Part shown: positions 1 to 6,637 of the stretch, in pieces
How the letters are laid out: the number at the start of each line of letters is the position of its first letter
Numbering within the stretch: position 1 is the stretch's first letter
Source: Flavobacteriales bacterium
Lineage (GTDB): Bacteria; Bacteroidota; Bacteroidia; Flavobacteriales_E; Vicingaceae
Reading direction: 5' to 3'
Length of the DNA: 8,777 nt
Assembly: GCA_002402165.1 (NCBI GenBank)
Contig: NVVI01000046.1
Location: 1-8,777 of the forward strand
Translations under genes and position numbers: made by a program
The notes under the pieces: model-generated
What the model saw: only the letters and a program-made list of their open reading frames with translations
Told to the model about the DNA's origin: nothing
Database searches by the model: none

Positions 1-18
1 CTTATCATTGTGTTTTTT

Positions 19-68
19 GAAAGAATAATACTAATTGTTGAGTATCAATATTTTAGTATTGTTCTTTC
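19..68. repeat. 16-bp inverted repeat (hairpin) in a gene-poor left edge
   Basis: Bases 19-34 (gaaagaataatactaa) pair with 53-68 (ttagtattgttctttc): 15 Watson-Crick pairs plus one T-G, around an 18-nt loop that can fold further (ATTG 34-37 with CAAT 46-49). On the + strand the stem is followed by TTTT (69-72), so a weak AT-rich intrinsic terminator for a gene to the left is possible. It could also be an end of an inserted element that removed the front of the methyltransferase gene. The rest of 1-110 shows nothing recognisable: frame 1 is open from the window edge to a stop at 112-114 but its translation resembles no family I know, and frames 2 and 3 are interrupted by stops. Confidence 0.55.
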
Positions 69-110
69 TTTTCAACATTCGACTTTAAACAACTTCTATA
101 TTCCTGTTCT

Positions 111-644
111 ATGAAAACAAATAATATCAATCTTTATTATTTGTTAGCTCTATTAAATTCTAAGTTTCTAACATATATCGTTAGACAAATGATGATAACA
201 AATGAACAAGCTTTCCCTCAAATAATGATGACAGATATTAAATTATTGAAAATACCAGATGCAGAGAGTATTATTCAAACCAATTTAGCTGAACTGTCTA
301 ATACTTTGTTAGAAAGAACTAAAGTTTATTTTGAGGTGGAAACAAAATTTTCAAAATATATCCAATCACAATTTTCATTAGAAAAACTCTCTAAAAAACT
401 TCAAAAATGGCACGAGTTAGAGTTTGCAGCATTTATTAGCGAGCTTAATAAAGCCATTAAAAAAGTAGGAGGAGAAAAACTAAGCAAAACAGATGAAATG
501 GATTGGATGGAAGTTTTTGAAACTAAAAAAGCAGCAGCCCAAACCCTAAAAGCCCAAATAGATAAAACAGATGCAGAGATTGATGCTATGGTTTATGAGT
601 TGTATGGATTAAGTAAGGAGGAGATTGCTATAGTTGAGCAGTAA
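111..644 (+). CDS. C-terminal fragment of an Eco57I/type IIG-like restriction-modification protein (probable gene remnant)
   Basis: The 177-residue product resembles the end of Eco57I/TaqI-class DNA N6-adenine methyltransferase or fused restriction-methylation enzymes. Residues 8-17 (YYLLALLNSK) followed by FPQIMMTDIKLLKIP (about 35-49) match the usual 'YLLALLNSK...FPxIxxxxLKxLPIP' of the target-recognition domain. Residues 60-150 are helical and charged, and the end (IDAMVYELYGLSKEEIAIVE, about 156-175) is the typical C-terminus of this family, so the 3' end is intact. Family members are usually many hundreds of residues long. The SAM-binding motif, the NPPY-type catalytic motif and any nuclease domain are absent. 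The ATG at 111 has no visible ribosome site; upstream in its own frame there are stops at 18-20, 39-41 and 54-56. Most likely a 5'-truncated remnant with no activity of its own. A separately encoded specificity-like fragment is possible but less likely. It converges on the next gene with only 4 bp between stop codons. Confidence 0.7.
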   Translation: MKTNNINLYYLLALLNSKFLTYIVRQMMITNEQAFPQIMMTDIKLLKIPDAESIIQTNLAELSNTLLERTKVYFEVETKFSKYIQSQFSLEKLSKKLQKWHELEFAAFISELNKAIKKVGGEKLSKTDEMDWMEVFETKKAAAQTLKAQIDKTDAEIDAMVYELYGLSKEEIAIVEQ

Positions 645-648
645 TTTT

Positions 649-1701
649 TTATCTAATGAGTTTTATTAATGAATAATTCTCCTGCTCTATTTTAATTTTA
701 ACTGCACCACAAGCTTTTAAATCGCTTGTCAACGTTATAAATTTTTTGCGTTGTCCGTCACTTATATATAATGCAACTGTATTGGGTGGTATATCGCCTA
801 AATTATGGGCATAAAGTGTTAAGTAATACTCTACTCCTTCTTCTACAGTTATCTCAACATCTAATCTGTCTTTGCTTATTTCAAATTCTTTTAAAATGTT
901 TTTATTATTTAAAAACAGTGAGATTACATCGCCATCGGTTGTTCTGTTATCCCAAACCGTAATGGTTAGTTTATCTCCTCTAAAAGTAAATTCGGCTTCT
1001 TTGTTTATTGGTCTGCCGTCAATTTGGGTGGGTATGGTGTGATTAGTCCCTGAATACAACCCTTCGACAGGCTCAGGGTGACATTCTTTTTTAGGATGAC
1101 CGAGAGGGTAATACTTCATGTTGTCTATGAGTATATTACCATTGTATTTAGGCAACTCCACATAATAAGCTTCTAGTATTAAATAATCTACGGCTATATT
1201 AGGGCTAAGCTCAAAATAAACCGTTTCCCAATTTTCATTGGCTACTGCCCCACTCTCCCACAAGAGTTCTTTATCGCCTTGGGTACTCATGCCCCAAATT
1301 CTTAATTGGGCAGGTTTATTAAATAGTATGGTATCTGCTTTAAAGTTTTTGCTGTGTGCTAAATCTATACTGTAATGGTAAGTATCTCCAACAAATAAGG
1401 GGGTATTTAAAGGTTGCATGGCACTTTCCCACAAGTAGCTATCAAATATACTATAGCCTCTGCACACCATACTTATATAAGTCCCACCATGAGCCGCTTC
1501 TTTTGTTACATTCCAAACACCTGGTTGGGTATCTGGAGAGCTTGCTGTTCCGTAAGCTTTCCACATTGCTGGCACTCTTGCTCTACCAAAAACACCCTCA
1601 AAGCTGGGGTTAACTAATTGCTGCGCAATTACAGATGAATCTGTAGTTACCATAAACATCAGCAACACAATTACAGATAATATTTTCATTGAATTTTTCA
1701 T
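649..1701 (-). CDS. Secreted two-domain beta-rich protein (carbohydrate-binding-like N-terminal module), function unknown
   Basis: A 350-residue exported protein. Residues 1-26 form a signal peptide (KILSVIVLLMFMV core, cleavage likely after VIA, before QQ). Residues 28-200 begin with LVNPSFEG and end with NGNILIDNMKYYP, the typical edges of a galactose-binding-like jelly-roll module as found in carbohydrate-binding domains. Residues 217-340 form a second domain with DGRPINKEAEFTF, TVWDNRTTDGDVISLFLN and LYAHNLGDIPPNTVALYI, a motif set I recognise from secreted Bacteroidota proteins but cannot name. The linker between the domains contains HPEPVEG (208-214), encoded by a dispersed palindromic repeat. 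No catalytic motif, lipobox or C-terminal type IX sorting domain is visible. The start at 1701 gives the best signal peptide, though Met5 (1689) would also work. It lies downstream of the A2M gene on the same strand, separated by 307 bp of repeats, so it may be read from its own promoter or by read-through. A role in surface binding is an inference. Confidence 0.8.
   Translation of the reverse strand: MKNSMKILSVIVLLMFMVTTDSSVIAQQLVNPSFEGVFGRARVPAMWKAYGTASSPDTQPGVWNVTKEAAHGGTYISMVCRGYSIFDSYLWESAMQPLNTPLFVGDTYHYSIDLAHSKNFKADTILFNKPAQLRIWGMSTQGDKELLWESGAVANENWETVYFELSPNIAVDYLILEAYYVELPKYNGNILIDNMKYYPLGHPKKECHPEPVEGLYSGTNHTIPTQIDGRPINKEAEFTFRGDKLTITVWDNRTTDGDVISLFLNNKNILKEFEISKDRLDVEITVEEGVEYYLTLYAHNLGDIPPNTVALYISDGQRKKFITLTSDLKACGAVKIKIEQENYSLIKLIR
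1059..1083. repeat. REP-like palindrome copy A, inside a coding sequence (HPEPVEG)
   Basis: The core at 1059-1079 starts ACCCT and ends AGGGT (complementary arms) around TTCGACAGGCTCA-type sequence. It differs from copy D at 8661-8681 (opposite orientation) at only two positions. Read on the minus strand it encodes HPEPVEG in the linker of the secreted protein. I recall this short sequence and its translation as abundant across Bacteroidota and other genomes, so this is a dispersed repeat and not a domain motif. Confidence 0.75.
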
Positions 1702-1712
1702 TTCATTAGATT

Positions 1713-1760
1713 CAAGATGTCAAGAGTCAAGACTTAATTGTCTTAGCATCTTGTGTCTTG
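1713..1760. repeat. Imperfect long hairpin built of CAAGA blocks
   Basis: Left arm 1713-1733 and the reverse complement of right arm 1740-1760 share three aligned 5-bp blocks (CAAGA, CAAGA, AAGAC) separated by short unmatched spacers. The apex is AAGAC-TTAATT-GTCTT at 1729-1744. The left arm is also a short direct repeat with a 7-8 nt period (caagatgt, caagagt, caagact). It ends about 11 nt before the start codon of the secreted-protein gene, so in a minus-strand transcript it would sit in the 5' leader and could affect translation or RNA stability. Confidence 0.55.
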
Positions 1761-1772
1761 CTGTCTTTTAGT

Positions 1773-1936
1773 CTAAACAGACATGCAAGCAAAGCAATAA
1801 GACGACTAAGGCGGGTCGTAAAACATTGCCAGATTTATTCTGGCTTCTGTTCTTCGAGTTGAGAGATCCCGCAACAAGTGCGGGAATAACTCTTCGATAA
1901 CTATTGCTCTGCTTTTGCATGTTTTTTTTTGTTTAG
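1773..1936. repeat. MITE-like or structured element: terminal inverted repeats enclosing three hairpins
   Basis: The outer inverted repeat pairs 1782-1799 (catgcaagcaaagcaata) with 1902-1921 (tattgctctgcttttgcatg): 17 of 18 bases match with one 2-nt bulge. Further out, ctaaac at 1773-1778 is matched by gtttag at 1931-1936. Between the arms lie three perfect stems: ACGAC/GTCGT (1802-1806, 1815-1819), GCCAGA/TCTGGC (1828-1833, 1839-1844) and TCCCGCA/TGCGGGA (1867-1873, 1879-1885). The whole folds as a closing stem plus three arms, like a cloverleaf. There is no protein of its own. It could be a non-autonomous mobile element, a structured untranslated RNA segment or a compound of several repeats. 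It lies between two minus-strand genes. Confidence 0.6.
1867..1885. repeat. GC-rich palindrome TCCCGCA-acaag-TGCGGGA
   Basis: A perfect 7-bp stem with a 5-nt loop, strongly GC-rich against the AT-rich surroundings. The 'ATCCCGCA...TGCGGGAAT' form is one I recall as a dispersed intergenic repeat in many Bacteroidota, so it may be an independent repeat lying inside the larger inverted-repeat-bounded element. GAGTT (1856-1860) and AACTC (1888-1892) could extend the stem across a small internal loop. Confidence 0.6.
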
Positions 1937-1940
1937 TGCC

Positions 1941-1998
1941 CCTTGAGCGAAGTCGAAAGGAAACGAATTAATAACATTCACTTCGGCTCCGCTCAGTG
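1941..1998. repeat. Inverted pair of REP-like palindromes (copies B and C) just after the A2M gene
   Basis: Copy B (1941-1960, ccttgagcgaagtcgaaagg) has CCTT/AAGG arms. Copy C (1979-1998, cacttcggctccgctcagtg) has CACT/AGTG arms and lies in the opposite orientation after an 18-nt spacer. B 1944-1957 can also pair with C 1982-1995 as one 14-position stem with a single mismatch and one G-U. The pair begins 10 nt beyond the A2M stop codon, so it would form a 3' hairpin on that transcript. No U-tract follows on the minus strand, so it looks like an RNA-stabilising or REP-type element more than an intrinsic terminator. Bases 1922-1930 are a run of nine T on the + strand. Confidence 0.65.
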
Positions 1999-2008
1999 AG
2001 CAAAATAA

Positions 2009-5000
2009 TTATTTACGGATTTTCACTTTTCCAGTTGAACTCCAACACTTGTATTCTGCTGTGTAGTATAAGTAACCTGAGGAAGCTGGTGCTTCGTAAG
2101 TTCCAGGAACCTCAGCTTTTAAATCAAGGTTAATGGTGTGTGCTGCATTCGGAGCCATATCTCTAAAGTAAAAGATTACATAGTTATCTGTTATCTCATA
2201 GAAACCAATGATTCCTTTTTCTTGCAACTCTTTTAACTGCCATGGTTGAGCACTCAATCCTGAAGGGATACCAACTACTGCCATAGTCATTGGCATTCCT
2301 TTGTCTTGCTTGTTCTTAACTTTAGTAGTTAAACGAACCGTCTCACCCACTTTACAGTTTAAAGTACTTAGCTCAGCTACTACATCTACATTACATTGCT
2401 TAGCGCTTTCTGGTAAAGTAGTGTTGTAATCAATAGCCATAGTATATGGTAAAGAATTCTTCGCACCTTTTGTTACAATTTTAATCTTGTGCTTTCCTGC
2501 TTTTAAAAACTTTTCTAAGTTTTTAAACTCAATTGCTTCTTTCTCACCAGCTTCATAATGTTTAGAAGCTACTAGTTTACCATCTACATAACACTCTAAT
2601 GTTCCTGCTTCATCTGTTTTTTTAGATGCTGCAGCGTACTCACTCAAGGCTTTTAATGCTAACACAGTACCTTGGGTAGAACCAAAACCTCCATAACCTG
2701 ATCTTGACTTAATCAAGAAGTCAATTGCTTTGTTCAGTGCTGCACCATCCCCGCCTGCGGAACGGGCAGGTTTTTTGTCAGCATTCAACATAGCCAATAC
2801 TGCTATAGAAGTTGTTTCTATTTCTAAAGATAATCCTCCAGAACGAGTAATTGAATGGTCTGATGTGAAGCTACCGTTTTCCTTTTGCAAGGCCATCAAT
2901 TGCTTCATTACTCCTTCAGCTCTTTTATCGCTAAAGTTGTGCAAAGTGTTTGCCATCATAGCTAACTGGTAACCATCTTTAGATCCTATTGCAGCTTTGT
3001 AAGACGCTTCAAACTCTTTTTTCACGTCATTTTTATAACCTGCTTCTGATAAGGCATATACAATGTAACCATTAGTTACTTCTGCACTTGCTCTACCAAA
3101 TTGATCTAAAGCTCTAGGATTTTTCTTAAATCCACCTTTACCATCTCTACGACCCATTATCCATTTAGCAGTACGGTCAACCATATCATTGCTTACATCT
3201 GCATAAACGTCTTTCATGTCGTTAAACTGCATTAATCCGTAAGCAGTTAAGGCTTCATGACCTGGAGATGAACCAAACCATTCATAACCCTTGCTTTTGG
3301 TTTCGTAAGAAGTTAACTTCTTGTAACCTCTGTCTAACTTACTATCAATACTAGCTAACAATTTAGCATCATCAAAACCAGTAGTTTTCATGTAGTTTAA
3401 TGCCATAATGTTTGGATAGTTGCTCATAGAAGTTTGCTCAAAACATCCTGATGGCTCTCTAAAGATACTTTCTATACCACTCATTAAATCATTTACCACA
3501 TTAGGAAATGCTGTTAATGAAGCAGTGATAGAACCGTTTACCACATCAGTCATGTTTACCACATATTCTGTAGACAATTCTTGTCCAGAAAATGCCAATT
3601 GAACCGGGTAACCTTTAGCTCCTATTTTGATGTTTTGAATAAACGCATCTTTTAATCCGCTAGCGTTAAAAGCAATTTCCAAGTTATCCTCTCCAACTTC
3701 ATTCAATACTAAGTACTCTAAATAAATAGTCTTAGTACTATTTGCAGGTATTGTTTGAGAACCTGTTGCTACATTAATTGCTTTAAATCCCTTTGGAGAT
3801 TTAACCGTTAAGTTTCCAGTAATCGCTCTGTCTGTTGTGTTTTTTAACGTTAACGGCACAGAAACAATGTCTTCAAAAACTACTTGGTTAGGCACTTTAG
3901 CAAACATAGCGAATGGTAATTGTGTAAAGAATGTTTTCTCTACTCTACCCGCCATTCCTACTCCAATACCCTCAACCGTTGTTCTAAAAGAAGAAACATC
4001 ATCGTTGTTGTAAAACTCAATGTACGCTAGTCCATTATTTTTTACTTCAATGTCACCATTCCAATAAATGGTTTCTCTAAAGTCTGTTCTTACCTCAACC
4101 GTTTGAGAATTTGCATAATTTACTTTAGGAAAAACTTTAGCTCTGTGGTAAACAACTGCAATACCTTGTTGTTGTCTGTTGTTATCTACCCTTCCCATTT
4201 TTCTTTTCTTCTTCTCATCTTTGCCTCTTCTATCCCAAGCAGCTAACGCCACTTTACCAGCAACCACAACTATCTCGTTCATTTGCTCTTCATCTTCCAT
4301 ATCGAAATCTTGCATTTCTTTTGCTTTTTCAGCTTCACCCTTATCCATTTTAGGAAGATCATTGTTTTTCTCTAAGGCTTTAAAATCATCAATTTCGTTA
4401 TTTAAAACTTCTAATTTTTCTTCTAAAACGACAGCATTCATTACCATCATAGGAAGTGCTTCCATTGGAGCTGCTGCGTCCATAAGAATATCGTCTTCAA
4501 AAAATCCAGCACCTTCTGGGGCATTATTAGCTGCTTTATTCATTCCACCTCTAGGCCTATGCTTTGTTCTAGATTGTGATGCGTACTTGTAAGGCTTGTA
4601 CATGTTAACATTATAGTTATCTCTATACCCATTAACATATAAACTTTGGCTTTGCATTCCACTAGCTTTTACTGTTAAATAAAAAGGATTATATAAATCA
4701 ACTATCTTATAGATGAATTTTCCATCCTTATCAGTTTTAACATTTCCACTTGTTTTGTAAGTACCAATTACTGATGCACCAACTATTGGTTCTCCAGCAG
4801 GGTTTAATACAATCCCGGAAATTATTGCTTTCTCACCAGCGTAAGCCATGGCAGGAAATTGACCCTCTACAACTTCTTCCCATTGAAATCTTCTCCAACC
4901 ATCAGTCATCAATAAAAAATCTAAGGCTTCATCAGCTTTCTCTTCTTTAGGATCAAAGTAGAATCTTGGCTCTTCAACTTTACTTAAGATATCTTGCTCC

Positions 5001-6511
5001 AATAATAAGCTTGTTAAAATATTACTAGACTTATCGTCAGCAAAACTCAACAATTTATCATCTACTACACTCATAGAAAGATTTGCAGGAACTGGCAACC
5101 CTCTTTCGTCAGTAACCTTCAACGTCATTTTTACTTTCTCACGAGGTAAGTATTTTTCTTTATTGGTTTTTATCTCTATGTTTAGTTTCTTGTCTTTGTT
5201 TACAAAAACCAAACGCTCAGCTCTCTCAATATCTCTTCCATCAAATAAGGTGATTTGTGCAACACCTATTGGAAATTTCTTTAATGGAATTTTAAATTCA
5301 TTTCTTCCTCTAGTTACATTTACTTCTCTAGAGAAATAGTCTTTGCCTCTCACTTGGCATATTAAAGACATTGTTTCATCTTCAGTTGAATTAATAATTA
5401 CTTTTAGGTTATCTTCATCTATTTCTTCAACATTCAACACCCAACCTCTACTCATACTTTCTGGTAAACCATAAGCTTTTTCTATTCCAGATGGCTTAGT
5501 AATAAACACTTTATAGTTCCCTCCAATTTTTGGCTCAAACTCAAAAGCACCCATTCCATTATGAAAAGAAGTAAACTCAGAAACGATTCTTCCTTTATGG
5601 TCTTTTACAACTCCTTCTACATCGGCAGGCTTACCAAACTCATCCATCGCTTTAAAAGCTACCATAGTTTCTAAACCATCTACTAAATCACCACCTTCTG
5701 GGAAAAACGATAACTCAATGTTTCCTAATGTAATTGGTATAGACCTTGAAATGCTTTCTGTTCTGCCTTCATACTCTATCATAATATTTAATAAACCGTC
5801 ATTAGTGGCTAATTCTTTTGGTAATTCAAATTTCAAATAGGCTTCACCAATTTCATTCGTAGAAAACTTTTTGGTTAAAATTTCTTTTCCATTCAACATG
5901 GCCACATATTTAAAATTATGATCAGATAATGGCATATTAGTAAGAGTGTTCAAATCTAATTTAGCAATTACATCATCACCTGGTCCATAAGCTTTACGCT
6001 GAAATTCTAATTTCATTTTTAATCGTGGCAATATCACTTTCTGAACTTGAATTTCTTTTTCGAAAAATGTTTTGCTATTTTTTTGCCAATTGGTATAAGC
6101 TTTTACTTTATACAATCCACCCATCATATCTTTTCCTATAAAAAACTCAGCGTTTGCTTTCCCTTTACGTGCAATCAAATTTAATTTTTGAGATACATTT
6201 CCTTTAGGGTCTATTAACTCCACATGCAAAATTTCACTTTTGACAGAGGCTTTTAAATCAACCCCATTTCTAACAAAAGCACTAAACCATATTGTTTCCC
6301 CTGGCTTATACATGGGTTTATCAAATTGAAGATAGACTCTATCTTCTGGTTGATTATCGTTAAATGTTTTAATTTTTGATTTTAAATCAGTAAGAAATTC
6401 ATTGGATAAAACTTCTTCCGTAAATGTTCCTGGCATCAAAGAACCTAAGAACAAAATTGTTGTTAATGCGATAAATATGTTTCGCATTTTTGTTTTCATA
6501 TTTGTTTTCAT
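2009..6511 (-). CDS. Alpha-2-macroglobulin family protein with thioester motif and carboxypeptidase-regulatory-like insert
   Basis: A 1500-residue exported member of the alpha-2-macroglobulin family, which traps proteases: cleavage of a bait segment exposes a reactive thioester that couples to the attacker. An N-terminal signal sequence (about 9-31) carries no lipobox cysteine, so release or non-lipid attachment is expected. VYLQFDKPMYKPGETIWFSA (59-78) is the MG2-type signature. More beta-sandwich domains run to about 555, then a carboxypeptidase-regulatory-like domain (about 561-637: IISGIVLNPAGEPIVGASV, TDKDGKF). Residues 640-800 are low-complexity, Met-, acid- and Lys/Arg-rich, a candidate bait region. 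The A2M core domain follows (VRTDFRETIYWNGDIEV, 807-823). The thioester motif CFEQ is intact at 1023-1026, in an alpha-toroid domain extending to about 1300, and the C-terminal receptor-binding-like domain is about 1378-1490 (VVGIPSGLSAQPW). PARSAGG (1248-1254) is encoded by a dispersed repeat. No pbpC partner, as found beside E. coli yfhM, is in view. Met1, Met5 and Met9 are all possible starts. Confidence 0.93.
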   Translation of the reverse strand: MKTNMKTKMRNIFIALTTILFLGSLMPGTFTEEVLSNEFLTDLKSKIKTFNDNQPEDRVYLQFDKPMYKPGETIWFSAFVRNGVDLKASVKSEILHVELIDPKGNVSQKLNLIARKGKANAEFFIGKDMMGGLYKVKAYTNWQKNSKTFFEKEIQVQKVILPRLKMKLEFQRKAYGPGDDVIAKLDLNTLTNMPLSDHNFKYVAMLNGKEILTKKFSTNEIGEAYLKFELPKELATNDGLLNIMIEYEGRTESISRSIPITLGNIELSFFPEGGDLVDGLETMVAFKAMDEFGKPADVEGVVKDHKGRIVSEFTSFHNGMGAFEFEPKIGGNYKVFITKPSGIEKAYGLPESMSRGWVLNVEEIDEDNLKVIINSTEDETMSLICQVRGKDYFSREVNVTRGRNEFKIPLKKFPIGVAQITLFDGRDIERAERLVFVNKDKKLNIEIKTNKEKYLPREKVKMTLKVTDERGLPVPANLSMSVVDDKLLSFADDKSSNILTSLLLEQDILSKVEEPRFYFDPKEEKADEALDFLLMTDGWRRFQWEEVVEGQFPAMAYAGEKAIISGIVLNPAGEPIVGASVIGTYKTSGNVKTDKDGKFIYKIVDLYNPFYLTVKASGMQSQSLYVNGYRDNYNVNMYKPYKYASQSRTKHRPRGGMNKAANNAPEGAGFFEDDILMDAAAPMEALPMMVMNAVVLEEKLEVLNNEIDDFKALEKNNDLPKMDKGEAEKAKEMQDFDMEDEEQMNEIVVVAGKVALAAWDRRGKDEKKKRKMGRVDNNRQQQGIAVVYHRAKVFPKVNYANSQTVEVRTDFRETIYWNGDIEVKNNGLAYIEFYNNDDVSSFRTTVEGIGVGMAGRVEKTFFTQLPFAMFAKVPNQVVFEDIVSVPLTLKNTTDRAITGNLTVKSPKGFKAINVATGSQTIPANSTKTIYLEYLVLNEVGEDNLEIAFNASGLKDAFIQNIKIGAKGYPVQLAFSGQELSTEYVVNMTDVVNGSITASLTAFPNVVNDLMSGIESIFREPSGCFEQTSMSNYPNIMALNYMKTTGFDDAKLLASIDSKLDRGYKKLTSYETKSKGYEWFGSSPGHEALTAYGLMQFNDMKDVYADVSNDMVDRTAKWIMGRRDGKGGFKKNPRALDQFGRASAEVTNGYIVYALSEAGYKNDVKKEFEASYKAAIGSKDGYQLAMMANTLHNFSDKRAEGVMKQLMALQKENGSFTSDHSITRSGGLSLEIETTSIAVLAMLNADKKPARSAGGDGAALNKAIDFLIKSRSGYGGFGSTQGTVLALKALSEYAAASKKTDEAGTLECYVDGKLVASKHYEAGEKEAIEFKNLEKFLKAGKHKIKIVTKGAKNSLPYTMAIDYNTTLPESAKQCNVDVVAELSTLNCKVGETVRLTTKVKNKQDKGMPMTMAVVGIPSGLSAQPWQLKELQEKGIIGFYEITDNYVIFYFRDMAPNAAHTINLDLKAEVPGTYEAPASSGYLYYTAEYKCWSSTGKVKIRK
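2749..2770. repeat. GC-rich palindromic repeat inside the A2M gene (encodes PARSAGG)
   Basis: Bases 2754-2758 (CCTGC) pair with 2766-2770 (GCAGG), and CCGC-CT-GCGG (2751-2760) is a second, overlapping palindrome. I recall 'CCCGCCTGCGG...CGGGCAGG' as a dispersed intergenic repeat in Bacteroidota. Here it is in frame on the minus strand and gives K-PARSAGG-DG (1247-1256), between LNADK and the next helix of the thioester domain. Its GC content contrasts sharply with the surrounding gene. Confidence 0.65.
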
Positions 6512-6633
6512 GACGTTATAATTTTAATTGTTTGCCTATTAGATGACAAGAAAATTTATATTCCATAAAATCAATAAAAAATAATTGTTGTTATTTGCAT
6601 TTACAAGGACAAAATGTTTTATATATTAGTTGA
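6512..6633. promoter_or_regulatory. Shared divergent promoter region of the A2M and YfiR-SpoIIE genes
   Basis: 122 bp, extremely AT-rich, separate the two divergently oriented starts, so promoters for both genes must lie here unless they sit inside the coding regions. I looked for the Bacteroidota -7 consensus TAnnTTTG with an upstream TTG and found no full match on either strand. The nearest is TAAATTTT on the minus strand around 6552-6559, without a properly spaced TTG. The divergent layout permits co-regulation but does not prove it. Confidence 0.5.
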
Positions 6634-6637
6634 ATGA
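6614..6637 (+). CDS. Possible 7-codon leader peptide (MFYILVE) overlapping the start of the YfiR-SpoIIE gene
   Basis: ATG at 6614 follows aagga at 6605-6609 with a 4-nt gap, the best Shine-Dalgarno-like site in this intergenic region. The reading frame is MFYILVE and stops with TGA at 6635-6637, giving an ATGA overlap with the main start at 6634. The large gene itself has no such site at proper distance, so translational coupling through this mini-cistron is conceivable. Bacteroidota rely little on Shine-Dalgarno pairing and a 7-codon frame is easily found by chance, so this is tentative. Confidence 0.25.
   Translation: MFYILVE

Noticed and set aside
1..114. Frame 1 open reading frame from the window edge as the missing front of the methyltransferase
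   Set aside because: Its translation (hydrophobic, Ile/Leu/Phe-rich) shows no methyltransferase or recognition-domain motif, so a simple frameshift joining it to 111-644 is not supported.
771..1617. Three + strand open frames opposite the secreted-protein gene
   Set aside because: They are antisense to a gene with a clear signal peptide and domain motifs, and their translations look like shadow sequence.
649..1701. Type IX secretion cargo
   Set aside because: The C-terminus (SLIKLIR) lacks the typical sorting-domain pattern of conserved Gly and a final K-rich strand. Only a Sec signal peptide is visible.
1773..1936. A tRNA gene, suggested by the cloverleaf-like fold
   Set aside because: Arm sizes do not fit a tRNA, there is no T-loop TTCRA sequence in place and no 7-bp acceptor stem, and the closing stem is far too long.
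1059..1998. CRISPR array or integron attC cluster
   Set aside because: Copies are not evenly spaced, orientations differ, there are no unique spacers of constant length and no cas or integrase gene.
4179..4592. A 137-codon + strand open frame opposite the A2M gene, and similar shorter ones (2730-2972, 3420-3602, 4750-4950)
   Set aside because: They lie wholly antisense to a well-supported 1500-residue gene and show low-complexity Ser/Leu/Ile-rich translations with no family resemblance.
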